DNA of 64,000 bases from Cyathus striatus (Eukaryota > Basidiomycota > Agaricomycetes > Agaricales > Nidulariaceae). Below the pieces are notes generated by a model, which searched no databases, was not told where the DNA came from, and was given only the letters and a program-made list of their open reading frames with translations. This document shows positions 34,638 through 45,422 of the stretch, in pieces; position 1 is the stretch's first letter; every line of letters begins with the position of its first letter. Where the stretch lies: NCBI GenBank assembly GCA_025738555.1, contig JAOVFP010000002.1, positions 6,696,001-6,760,000 on the forward strand, written 5' to 3'. A program made the position numbers and the translations under genes.

Positions 34638-35940
34638 CTACCCAACAGGCTCTTTAAGTAAACATTCTACATCACATACAAGGGCCATTTCGGCCTGGGT
34701 TCTCAATAGTCTTCGGAACCAGGTTGGCAATAAGTGTGATTCCGAAATGAAGGTTACAGAAGGCCTTGTGTCAGCGAGTACATGAGGTTTCAGCCTCTCT
34801 ATAACGTTTTTTATAGTAGGCCATTCCTCTGGATCTCTCTTCCAGCAATCCTGAAGCATGCTCCAAAATGCGGGGTCAACAGTGTCGGTCATATTTGAAG
34901 GGAGACTAGGAATTCTGTTACAGATTGTCACAGCAAACATCATGTTTGTGTCTTTCTGTACATCGCTGTACAGAACAGTTCCTGTGATGATCTATTACAG
35001 TCGAAAGTCAGAGTCAACTAATCTTGTAAAAAATTCAATGTTACTTTGTAACAAGTCGATGCATATGAATAAATGTCACAAGGCATTGTGATCTCTTCCG
35101 CTTCATCAGTAAATAATTCTGGAGCTTGCCATTGCACTGTTCTGGTATGACGGAGACTGGTCACCGCAGATGTCCATGTCAGTAAATTAGGTGTCAGAAG
35201 GTTGCTTAGACCAAAGTCTGCTAGACAAGCCCTACCAAACTCATTTACAAGAACATTAACCTACTCTATTTTCAGATGATTGAATATAAAATTAAAAAAT
35301 ATCTTATGCCTTTAATGTCACCATGAATAATATTGATTGCATGGAGATATCAAATTCCTTCTGCTATATCGGAAATCTTTTAGAACAGAAGTTGAAGTGA
35401 CTATGCGGTAGATGTGTGTAAAAAACATACCAGATGATAGCGATTAATTTCCAATCCTCTCTGCTGGATATATTCCATGACATTGCCATCCTCCATCCAC
35501 AGAGAAACAAAACATGGCCTGTTATATTTACTTGGAAGTATAAATGCTCCATAAAATGGAAGAATATTGGGGTGTGAAAGTTGATTCCATAAAAAGACCT
35601 CCTGCAAAAATGCCTGCGAGTAACCATTGTGAGTGCAAGAAGTTCAACATATCAGAGACTCCTGACATACCTTCGTAACCTTCCCTGGTCCATCATTTTG
35701 GTACATCTTTATAATCTTCAAGCAAACAGGCTGATTATGAAATATGCATTTATAAATCTCTCCAAATTGGTCATTGTTCACAGGATAATCAGGAATACTC
35801 ATATCCCCTGCTTCAACAACAACAGAACTGGGATATTGTCCTGACCGAGTTGCAAGTAAAATCAAGACTTTCCCAAAGTTGCCTTTATCAATGTCAGGAA
35901 TCAATGGATGGCTAAGAAACTGAATTGTGTATTTAGCCAT
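34638..35940 (-). pseudogene. Tyrosine-kinase-like protein kinase, broken
   Basis: Exons separated by short introns carry the kinase domain in order. FGEIYKCIFHNQPVCLKIIK holds the ATP-binding lysine. Then come LSHPNILPFYGAFILP, WMEDGNVMEYIQ at the hinge, YLHAINIIHGDIKG (HGD in place of HRD), VNVLVNE, LADFGLSNLL (DFG), WQAPELFTDEAEEIT (APE), CDIYSYA, and FWSMLQDCWKRDPEEWPTI near the C-terminus. The pre-domain stretch LILLATRSGQYPSS is typical of the large agaricomycete TKL group. A TGA (35350-35352) interrupts EGI.YLH, where an Arg codon is common. The donor after DIKG is GC rather than GT. The 5' end abuts an end repeat at 35961. Confidence 0.7.
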
Positions 35941-35960
35941 ATACTATATAATAAAGAAAT

Positions 35961-35989
35961 AAGGCTGACAAGCGGCAGGGCCCACTACC
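35961..35989 (+). repeat. Palindromic end repeat, copy 3
   Basis: AAGGCTGACAAGCGGCAGGG then CCCACTACC. It shares the AAGCGGCAGGGCCCACTACC core with 22810-22844 but lacks the CTAG end and the left half of the palindrome. Confidence 0.55.
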
Positions 35990-37799
35990 ATCATATTTAA
36001 CAAGCAGTGTGAAAGGGTTCTTACAAGTCATTAACAGTGATAATTAATCTGATTCCCATGCTATTAACTTCGAGCAATGAATTTGATCTTGGAATACAGG
36101 TCATGGAACAACACATACACATAAACCATGTTTATGACAAGGTATGATTCTGGCTCCAAGGAATAGAGGTTGCCAGGACAGAAAAAAATTGAAACTTGAG
36201 GATTTTCTCGACATTACATACAAAAGCACAAGAGATATGTTTGGTGATAAAAAGTATGGTATACTATGTTGTCTACAAATGAGTCTCTCCCAGATGACGA
36301 CAAGAAATGGACTGTCTGATGAAGCAGCAAAAATAGCCTCCCCATTGAAATATAATGTGGGAATGCGACTCAAAACTGCCATATACACATGTCTCCATCT
36401 GCATCGAGTGAGGGCGTGCCATTTGGTTGCTGTGTCTCACTAATAAATTCTGACTACTTAGTACTGTGGACGATCGATGGTAGCATTCAGTTAATGTGGT
36501 TAGCAGTTGAAATGTTGTAACTGGCTTTGAGTCAATGGTCTGCAGTAAGAGGTGCGTGTATCACTTAGTGGGATCAAAAAAGAAGTGCACCAGACATGAC
36601 TAGAAACCTTGACTTGCATAAATCTTACTGTGCTATTTCAGTATGTGCTATTGTGTTATTGTGTTTACTTATAATTAACATTAGTTTAACGTTGCTTGAG
36701 TTGTATTTCATTTCACGCAATAAAATGCGAAGCGGGTGGACTCAAATTTAGAGAGTCCTAAACACAAATTTGAGATCTTGCGTGCAAGCGAGGCAGTGTG
36801 ATCATGTATCGAAGAGCACCCATGATGGAACCAACTTGGAACATGATGATGAGCCACTTTTCTTCATTGTTGACTTCGACCTGCTACTACATCAGACCCC
36901 TCATTGCCCCTGCCCTCCTACTGTGCCAAGATTGAACTCAAACACACCTCCAAATCAATCCACATATCAAATTCAAAAACATATTAGAAGATCCGCAGGT
37001 ATTCGAATACAGTATGGCTTCGACCTAAAAAGTCATTGAAAGGGATGATAAAATAGGCATGAAAAGAGAAAGAGAAAAAAAGTAAGTACTCACACAAAGA
37101 TAGACCATGTAGTGAAATTACAGCAGACACTTATCTCGGGTCTCAGGAGCTAACTAAATAGTTCTTCCTCAGTACTCCATTTCCCATATCTCCTGACCTT
37201 CTTCCCTAAACACTCGTCTCTGCCTGGTGCCTGGATTCGTCCCTGCCCTCACACTGAGGATGATGTATTCCCGAGGTCAAACTTCTCATTCTTGATGGAA
37301 CAGTACTGGGCATATGAAATCAGAATCAGAACCCTGGCAGTTAGTATGATACTCAAGAGTATGATGGAATGGGAAAGCTGTTCATGATGAGATGAACAGT
37401 GCGGATGAGAAAGACAAGGGAGATGTAGGAATCGAATGATAACACATATTCCTATGACTCTCATGTGGTGTCTTACTGACAACAAGCTTGGAACATGAGA
37501 GACATGGATTGAGTTGAAAATCATAGATAAAATATATTATAACTATGTACAAAAATAATATACTATTGTATGCTGTACACGAGTACAATAAGGTCCTGAA
37601 TGTGTAAATAATGAAAAAACCACAACACTAAACTATGCAAAGGGTGACAGTGACAGCAAGTGTTGGAGGAGGAGATAGAATTGGATTGGCGGAGGTTATG
37701 AAGATGTCAATGTCTTGTTCTCAGATGTGCATCCACAAAACCCAGACAACTGGAAGGCAAGGGAATAGGAGTGGCAGGCTAAGGAGGGAAAGGCCCTTC
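35990..37799. other. No confident gene
   Basis: Frames at 36101-36443 (both strands), 36770-37039 and 37249-37588 show no family resemblance. The remaining C-terminal half expected for the GMC oxidoreductase should lie here on the minus strand, but I could not follow it. Confidence 0.4.
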
Positions 37800-39145
37800 A
37801 AACTGAGGCTTGGGCAGCTTTGCCTATGCTTGGGAAGTGGTGGATGGCCATATTCCGATTTGAGCGAACTCTGTCAAGTTCCCTGTTCCAGAGTTTTGGA
37901 GGATGTGTGGGGTGCCAATTTTTCCCACTGATAGAATGAGCTCTTTGCATGCAAGAACGTAGTTCCATGTCCCTATCAATATGCATCAGACGGTGATGAG
38001 GACATAGGGAGGGGAAAGGCAAAGCATTGGTGGAATCAGCACTTGCGAACTTGTCAGCTTGGAATGCAGGTCGGCCATGCTGATTTCCCATCTGCTGGAT
38101 TCATGCTATTTGAGTGTGGAGGAGAACATGCAGGTTGGGACGTGCTACAACATCAGCACACAGGTATGACATGGCAGAGCTGCTTCTCATTCCATTGCCA
38201 ATTGTGCTTGGTGCCCAGCCTATGTTCAACGTAAGGTGGGCTTGTAACAAACGGAGTGTACATAAATGCACCAATACCAATGTGGTTCCCAGAGTTCATA
38301 TCTAGGTTGAATGGGAACTTGGACGAGAGTTGCTGAGTAGCTTCGATAACACACAGATCAGTAACCTGCAGGAACCCAGGGAGGCTGACAGAGTTGACGC
38401 CTGTGAAACTGTGCAGCGTTGGATCAAATTGGCCCATGGTGTTGTGGCTGTCTGCCAGGGGAACAAACTTCTCATTTTGGTTGTAGCGTTAGCAAGAAGA
38501 GAGGGAAAAGAGGAGGATGAGGCTTACATCAAGCATGTATGGTAAAACATGATTCCATGACCAACCTCTGTCCTGCATCAGATTAGCAAAGCAATCCCAA
38601 TCTTCCTTTGTGCCTTGGGTGTACACCATGAAGTCTTTGAAGACGTGAGATGAGGCATAAGAAACAAGTATCTAGAGAACTCACTAACTGAGCTGCTTCC
38701 TCCAAGCATATTCCCTCTCGGGTACATCAGTACTCGATCATCAAGCCCCGCCTGCGGCGTTGTAGTGAAATTCCAATCAAAAGGTGTTGAAGGCATAAGA
38801 TGGTTACACAAAAATAGTATTTATGAGTTGAGAACATTTACATTCCTAGCTTATTATTCATAAACCTTTGTCCTTTCCACGCAGGGGTAGAATACAAGAG
38901 CATACAATGGACCCAGTTCAAGAACTAACACACTATGCCTAGGGTCTTCTGTAAGCCTGTTCACTAAAATGTTTCCAGCTGTTCCACCTGTGGTTGATCT
39001 TTGAGAAAGTGTGAAGGAGAGGTTCAACAAAGACAATCATACCTCCAACAATGACAAAGTCATATTCCACCAATGGCAAGTCGGCAAAACAGTCTATGAT
39101 TCTAGTGTGCAGGAGCCCTAGTAGCAATAACACAACAAAGTTCAT
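37800..39145 (-). pseudogene. GMC oxidoreductase (aryl-alcohol oxidase-like), broken
   Basis: The start at 39145 gives a signal-peptide-like MNFVVLLLLGLLHTRIIDCF. LVEYDFVIVGG joins over an intron to GTAGNILVNRLTEDPRHSVL, the ADP-binding GxGxxG of FAD enzymes. Then come TPFDWNFTTTPQAGLDDRVL, YPRGNMLGGSSSV (GMC signature 1), FMVYTQGTKEDWDCFANLMQ, QFDPTLHSFTGVNSVSLPGF, FPFNLDMNSGNHIGIG, WAPSTIGNGMRSSSAMSYL, RPNLHVLLHTQIA and ELILSVGKIGTPHILQNSG (signature 2). Intron junctions are mostly readable. A TGA at 38101-38103 stands where these enzymes have Arg (QIA.IQQ), and the frame shifts near 37850. The C-terminal substrate domain with the catalytic His pair is not found. Secreted oxidases of this type make H2O2 for lignocellulose attack. 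Confidence 0.8.
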
Positions 39146-39839
39146 TGCTGTCAATCAGTGCAGGAGAACATCATATAGCAGGAACTGTGGAGGGGGAAGG
39201 CATTATAAGACCCCCTAGTAGGACTTGAGGTAAGCCATAAACCAAACATCTATCTCAATGATCCCAATGCATTGGTCATCACTATCATCAATAAGGTAGA
39301 CCTGTTTACAAAGGTGTGAGATTTGCAGGTTGGATATGTGAATGGACATTGCTTATTGTGCTTGTACTGAAATTGCGTGGCAATCTTATGCAGAATGTGT
39401 TGTTGGAGAAACTTAGGAGGTTCCCAGCAGCAATGATTTTACTCATGGTGGGGTGGGAGGGAGGAATTTGGAATGGTGGACAGTGCTTGGGAGTGTCATC
39501 AAGAACACCGGGTTCATGAGAACAGCCATGTGAGGCAAGACTGAAGAGTCAGAGTCAGCCATAGAGCTCTTGCTCTACATCAACAGATTCACTCAAAGTG
39601 TAGTTCGACGCTGAGTCGTGAGTGTACAAATCGTTAAAAATTGTAAAATGTTCTGTTGCATGTAGCAGGGAGAAGAGGAGAGAGCCCGTAGGTTCACTCA
39701 AGAGTTGTGTTTCAAAGTCCACGAGAGTGGAAGGTGGTTAGTACTTGGTAAGTAAACTGAATAAGAGAAAATCAATATTGAAAATTGCCCTGGGTCACAG
39801 AACATCACAAGTGATCAATTGACCAACCAATCATGGAGC

Positions 39840-39961
39840 ATAAAGGGGCTTCAACCAATCATATTGCCAGAAAGTGAGATCCCGACTGCAATCCACAAAT
39901 TGACTTTTACAGTAATCCAGAGGTCCCCAATACCCAACTACCTTAAAAGGTAGTGGGAATA
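39840..39961 (-). repeat. Repeat with terminal palindrome, copy 2
   Basis: Inverted copy of 10464-10595: the minus strand starts TTCCCACTACCTTTTAAGGT and includes CGGGATCTCACTTTCTGG and a following ATTGGTT. It ends against the 3' end of GTPase G. Confidence 0.75.
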
Positions 39962-39965
39962 ATAT

Positions 39966-41576
39966 TTATGTTTGACGCACTATTTGAAGAACATCCAAGA
40001 CTTTCTGAGCATTTCCCTCCTTATATTGAGATAATACTCGAAGGCTATGTTTCTGCAACAACATTTGAGTTATAGTCGCATGAACATTATGTAATGGATC
40101 AGACAGTGGTAACGGTGTATATTTCTTGAAGTGCGTGACATGTCCCAAACCTATCGATCGCAAGTATCATTATCCGGGTGATGCAATTAACGTTAATGAC
40201 CTACTTTCGGGTTTGAGAATCGGACTTTGTATGTCTGCAGCTACCTGAGTTCCAACCTTTTCGGGAGCTTTACTTTTGGGACTATGTACTACGATAGTGG
40301 GTTCATTGAATGAAATGATAGTTTTCTTTGGAGATTTTGGTACGTCTATCGCCAGTTCAATCTTGGAGTATGCTTCTCCTGGAACAGTTAAGTGACCAAT
40401 TTTTGGCTTATCGCTACCTTTGTCTTGATTGTCTTGATTTTGGATGATTCCAGTAGCACTTTGAGACATGTGACCAGTAGTCAACAATCCAAGCTAGAAA
40501 TCGCTCGCAATTAATGAAATTAAAGAATGATAACGTGTACTGAAGACTTGCCGAATCCTTGTGCATATCATTGATTTCCTGGAAACAGTCAGATCACCAA
40601 CATATTAAAAGTCATAAATTCCCACCTCCACGATATTGTGGGTTTTCTTCTTCGATTTAAGAGAGTCAATTGAATACGAAAGCTGCTGTCCTGCCTTGGA
40701 TTCTCGAAGGGATTTACGTAGGTTAACAAGTTCATGCGATAGTTGCAACTTAACGTCGTGGGCCTTCCTACGCTGCAGAAGGAAGTTAACTACCATCCAA
40801 GCTGATGCTCCAGTGTTTTCGAGTTTAAAGACCTCAGATCCACAATCCGCAATTTCTTTCCAAAAAGTTTGCTTTATCTGCAGCAAGCGACTATTCCCTA
40901 TATCGTCAGAAACTTCCGACCATTTCGTAGTTCCTAGAACCACCGAGGAAAGGGCCTCTTCACCGCACAATCTGCGGAACATTTGAATATTCTTGCGTGT
41001 CGCCCCTAGCATTCGGCATTGAGATATCTCGTAGAGATATATGATGCCACAGAGCTTCATGTCGGCCATATAGCTAAATAGATGTTTAATATTGGTAAGA
41101 ACTCGGCAAATCAAAAAGATACTGCATACGAGGCTGCTAGCCACACTGATACTCGCTTAAGCACTTCTTCCTTGTCCTCATATGTATTGTTGAAACCTGG
41201 AGTATCCACGATAACAAGGCGTCTGGCAGGGTCAGTGGGAAGCGGTCGCACTATATGCTTCAAGTTGAATGTGCATGATTGGAGCTCATGTCCTATGGCT
41301 GTTATATCCTCACCAAATAAGGAATTAATGAACTGATTAAAAGACGCAGTTTAACTTTAAAGGAGAGAGTATAATGCATGAAAACGAGCTTACTGTGCTC
41401 TTCCCAGCTCCAGTGGGTCCCATCAGACTGAAAGTGTGTTTAATAGTTGACTCCAAGTCAGTATATATCATTATAAATACGCACACGATGATAATGTCAG
41501 TGGGTTTTCCGTCATCAATGATTATATCATGTTTCTTTGTAACGGTTGATTTTCTCTTCCAGGTTCTCTTCTTCAT
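39966..41576 (-). CDS. P-loop GTPase G with extended tail
   Basis: Seven exons (approximately 41576-41485, 41427-41394, 41332-41130, 41073-40626, 40578-40552, 40493-40205, 40150-39966) encode about 425 residues. The GTPase half matches the family: basic leader MKKRTWKRKSTVTKKHD, DDGKPTDIII, GPTGAGKST, FINSLFG, QSCT, VDTPGFNNTYEDKEEV, GIIYLYEISQCRMLGAT and GTTKWSEV. About 165 extra residues follow, with Ser/Pro/Lys-rich segments (KSPKKTIISF, KAPEKVGTQVAAD) and a final helix (ITQMLLQKHSLRVLSQY). The intron after HKDS starts with GC. The tail distinguishes it from copies A-F. The role is unknown; the tail may be a docking or localisation region. Confidence 0.85.
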
Positions 41577-44486
41577 TTTGTACAGTAAATGAGGCGGGAA
41601 TTTCCAATAGAGGACTATGCTGCCTATCTGAGTGAGTGAGGCGATGGTCAATCTATCGTTTATTCCTTATAACCAGGGGAAACAAGGTCCGACTGACTCG
41701 GCAGCATGTACACCACGCTGCAAACCCTCATGATTCTTTTGCAGCATTATAGCAGCCTGTTAGCGCAGACAGTCCATTATAATCCATAGCGAGTATACGA
41801 TGCTAAAAGAAAAGAACCACCACTCATGTATTTAATATGTAGTAGAACTCTATGAAAGCCCCATGACGTACTTTATCAGTCCTCAAAACAGCACTACATA
41901 ACCTCTACAGCTCTTTTAGAACAAGTTTTAGCCTATATTATCGAGATGGCATTGCGGTACCTACAAAGAAGCGCTAACAATTCAGATATGAGTTCGGCTC
42001 GACGTGTACAACGCAAAATACACGAGGTACTTACGACGGATAACATGCAACGCTCATGAGACTTCATGAGGTACTCTACTACACGTAACACATGATCATA
42101 TTAAGTGAATATTTTCCTACACAATGTCGATAAAGAAGTTAGAACGCCCAAATAGTAAAGAAAAGAACTTCAAAGATACCTGTCTATTCTAAAATTAATA
42201 CTGCAATGATTGCTTGAGGACGTCAGGGAAAGTCCTCTTATATTTAGACGCTGGGCTGGTGCCTAGACCGGTGAGAGCGTTCGCGTTAACGATGCCCCAT
42301 CAGGGATCCGGAAGTTAACCATGCACTGAGCTTCAAAAAGGCGTAGAGCAAGAGGCAAGTGTCCACGCGTCGCACTCCTCCTCTGCGAATCACGCGCACG
42401 TTGCCAGGTTGTGGGATGTTAGGTAGAATAGTTCGATGGTGCGGCGGTTTAAAGAGCAGGCAGTGTTAAAAAAGTGTTTGTGTGAGGAAAGGAGGAGCAG
42501 AAGAGGAAAAGAAGTACAGCAGAAAGGAAGGAAAGTAAGAAAGAGTAGAAAGTAGGAAAGAGAAGAGGAAAGGGAGAGGATCACGAAAGAAAATACGCGT
42601 TCGTAACGCATGTATGCCAGCAGTAAGGCAAGAATAGCACGGGTAGGTATACAGCTAGGTCCTCAGCAGGCGTTATAATGGCTCAAGGTCATATACCATC
42701 GCACAAAACAACAAGCATCCATGGCCAGTTTCCCACTAGTGCTCCACCACTGCACAACCGTATCCCCAGCTTTTCACACTACGTCTGGAACGACACTGTC
42801 ATTTCGAACAAAGCTGAGTTTAACCCATCTGGATGAGGCTTCAAAACCTCAACGAATCACAGCCGCCCAACGAAGATCACAGAGCGATCTTACAAAGTCT
42901 AGCGTTGACCACCCTAATAGGTGAACGCGGTCCATAGACCAGTGCAAAAGAAACAAAAATATCCCAATAGGCAGAAATAGGTCACGAAGAACACTAAAAG
43001 GACAAGAAGAGCAAGAGGGCCAAGAGTAAGAGAATACACTAAGACCAGCCCGCTTGTAGCATTCCACTGGTTGATCACAGACTCGAACACACGAAACGAA
43101 GTTAAGGCACGTAGAATGTGTACGACCCCTCCATTATTATAGGGCTAGAGGGCAGGACGTCTTAGTGGACTAGAGTTCGAGCTGACGAGAAGGCTAGAAA
43201 CCCAGAATGTAACTCGCCCTTCTCAACGCATCCTGCCAAGCTGAAAATGCACCAGAACAACTCACTGCCTCTTCGACGCTTTGGTGGACGTATGATGAGA
43301 GAGATGAGAGTGCTGTCGAGAGTGTGGAGGGGGTTGCGGTGGTGAGGTGGGTTATCCAGATTATGAGAAGGGTGGGGCATGAAGCGCATGTCTCTTGGTT
43401 AAAAAGTCATCGTTGAAAATGTATCTTTTGGGTTGACCTCACGATATGTAGGGGAACTGACCTCGTGAAGAATACCTTTCCCTTCCATCACTCTTCCACA
43501 TCATAGTTTAATCTAACGACGTCCCCAGCATACACGCAAAGTGCTTCAGATCACTTCTGCGCCTCAATCTCCATGTCAGACTGAGATGTGCAGAATGTAG
43601 CACGGAGACATCGCTAGAGGAAAGTGTAGTTCACTTGCGCTAGGGGCCGCTATTGGAGAGTGCGGAGAGAGAGGAGGGGTGTGCACAGGATTGTGTGCAT
43701 TACTGTGTCATGTTCACGCTGGTGAGCATTGTTACGCGATACACGAAGAGAGAAAGGTAGGAAAGAACAAAAAGGGAGTGGAGGGGAAGGGGATAAGACA
43801 CGAAAACAGGGGGAAAGGAAAGATAACAGCAAAGAATGCAACTCACGATGCGCACCGACAACACTCTTAGACAAGCCGACCATAAAATGCTCCAGGACCC
43901 TCCCATTTTTGTTCTGTCACCTTACGTAGAAACTCGCAGGCCTGTGGAACTATATTGACATTCGGTTTGCATTCGGTGTCAACGTGTCGTTGAGGTCTGA
44001 TATACTTTGGCCCCGGTGAGAGTGTACATTTTGTGTACAGTGGCCTAGCGCTAGTCCTTGGCTTGAGATGCAGTGCTCTTCGGGGCGTGCAGTTGTAGCC
44101 GGGTTGTGGCTTGGCAGTCTGTGACTACGGTAGTACGAACTCCGGGAACCGGACGATGTTGCTTGTTTGCACATGATATGTAAAAGCTTCGGGGGCGTTC
44201 CAAGTTGGGCGCTCTAGGCTTCCAGTTGCTTCCTAGGCTCATCAAATCCCCTCCCACGATTTCACGTGGTCTATTCCGGATATAGACCGACCACAAAACA
44301 TGAGAGGGGCTTAGACGAAAGTAGGGAAAGTGAAGGGCAATGTAAAATAACGAAGTAAATCACACCTGTGGCCTCGGGTTCAACTCCAGCTCATGGAATT
44401 ATGAGAGAGGAAATGTGTCCCAGTGTGAATGCCACCATCCTATGTAAATTTTATGATTAAATAGTTGGCATATAGAAGTATACGTG
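41577..44486. other. No recognisable gene
   Basis: Several minus-strand frames (42390-42611, 42849-43067, 43162-43389, 43650-43906) are rich in Leu, Ser and Phe because the plus strand is purine-rich. None resembles a known family and none shows convincing splicing. Confidence 0.4.
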
Positions 44487-44494
44487 CCAAAAGG

Positions 44495-44793
44495 CAGTGA
44501 TGGGCAATCCGCTGTCAAGCGCTGTGACACTTTTGACACTGATGGCTCTGTGACATAGTCATAACACTGTCACTGACAGTGTTTGACATTACGGTGGAGA
44601 CTATGCCCTAATATATCCAACATGTGCATGACCTCAGACTTCAAAGATACCGAACATAGAAATGAAAATGCATTTTAAAATGTAAATTATCTTTCACGGT
44701 CATGTGCTGACACCTTGACATGCTTGACACATCGCTGTCAAGACTGTTGGAGTGTCAGCCTGACAGTGTCCGACACTGTCAAGAACATCACTG
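44495..44793. mobile_element. 299-bp hAT-type MITE
   Basis: The ends CAGTGATGGGC and the inverse of CAGTGATGTTC are flanked by a perfect 8-bp direct repeat CCAAAAGG (44487-44494, 44794-44801). CAGTGATG ends with 8-bp duplications are characteristic of hAT elements. The interior is dominated by TGACAGTGT/ACACTGTCA motifs in both orientations. Confidence 0.88.
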
Positions 44794-44801
44794 CCAAAAG
44801 G

Positions 44802-45220
44802 TGCAGACAAATCTGTACCATTCAAATGCAAGAACGACTTCAAATCTGACTTTATCAATTACTATGGGATGGCTTATGTAAGGGATCACTACATTTCGGA
44901 TAAGTGCTTGTTTGTTTGTTTTACATTGCCCTGTCAAAACCCCTACTTTGGTACAAGACCGTCCACGCAAGCGAGGACGTTTTTGGATCGAGACTAGTTG
45001 CTTCCAGCGGCCGTTGGCCCGTTCCGCTTCATACTTACATAAATCGCTGGCGCGCTAAGGCCAAGCCACGGTTTAAATATTCAATAACACGACAATAATA
45101 GCGAATTGTAGGCGAACGTGGACCAATTACCGTATTTCAAATTGCCACTGTACATTATTCAGGACCGCTTGGGACGACTGGAAGATTAAAAATCGATACT
45201 ACATATGTGTATGAAGTAAT
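44802..45220. other. No gene seen
   Basis: Short frames only, downstream of GTPase H on the opposite strand. Confidence 0.5.
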
Positions 45221-45422
45221 TCAACTATCTGTACATCCACAAACATGTTCGCAATGATTTGCGAGTTGATGATCATCAGCCTTCTGTTTGCCGCGCATGC
45301 AGGGGCATACCATATGATAGATGTAGACATTCTGACAATAAAAGCTAGATGTTTTGTTTCTGTTGTTGACTTCAGTCGGAGATGTTGAATCAGTTGCTAT
45401 TCAATTTAAAAGAGGCCCTCTA

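Noticed and set aside
44375..44400. GGGTTCAACTCC resembling a tRNA B box
   Set aside because: No A box or cloverleaf can be built upstream.
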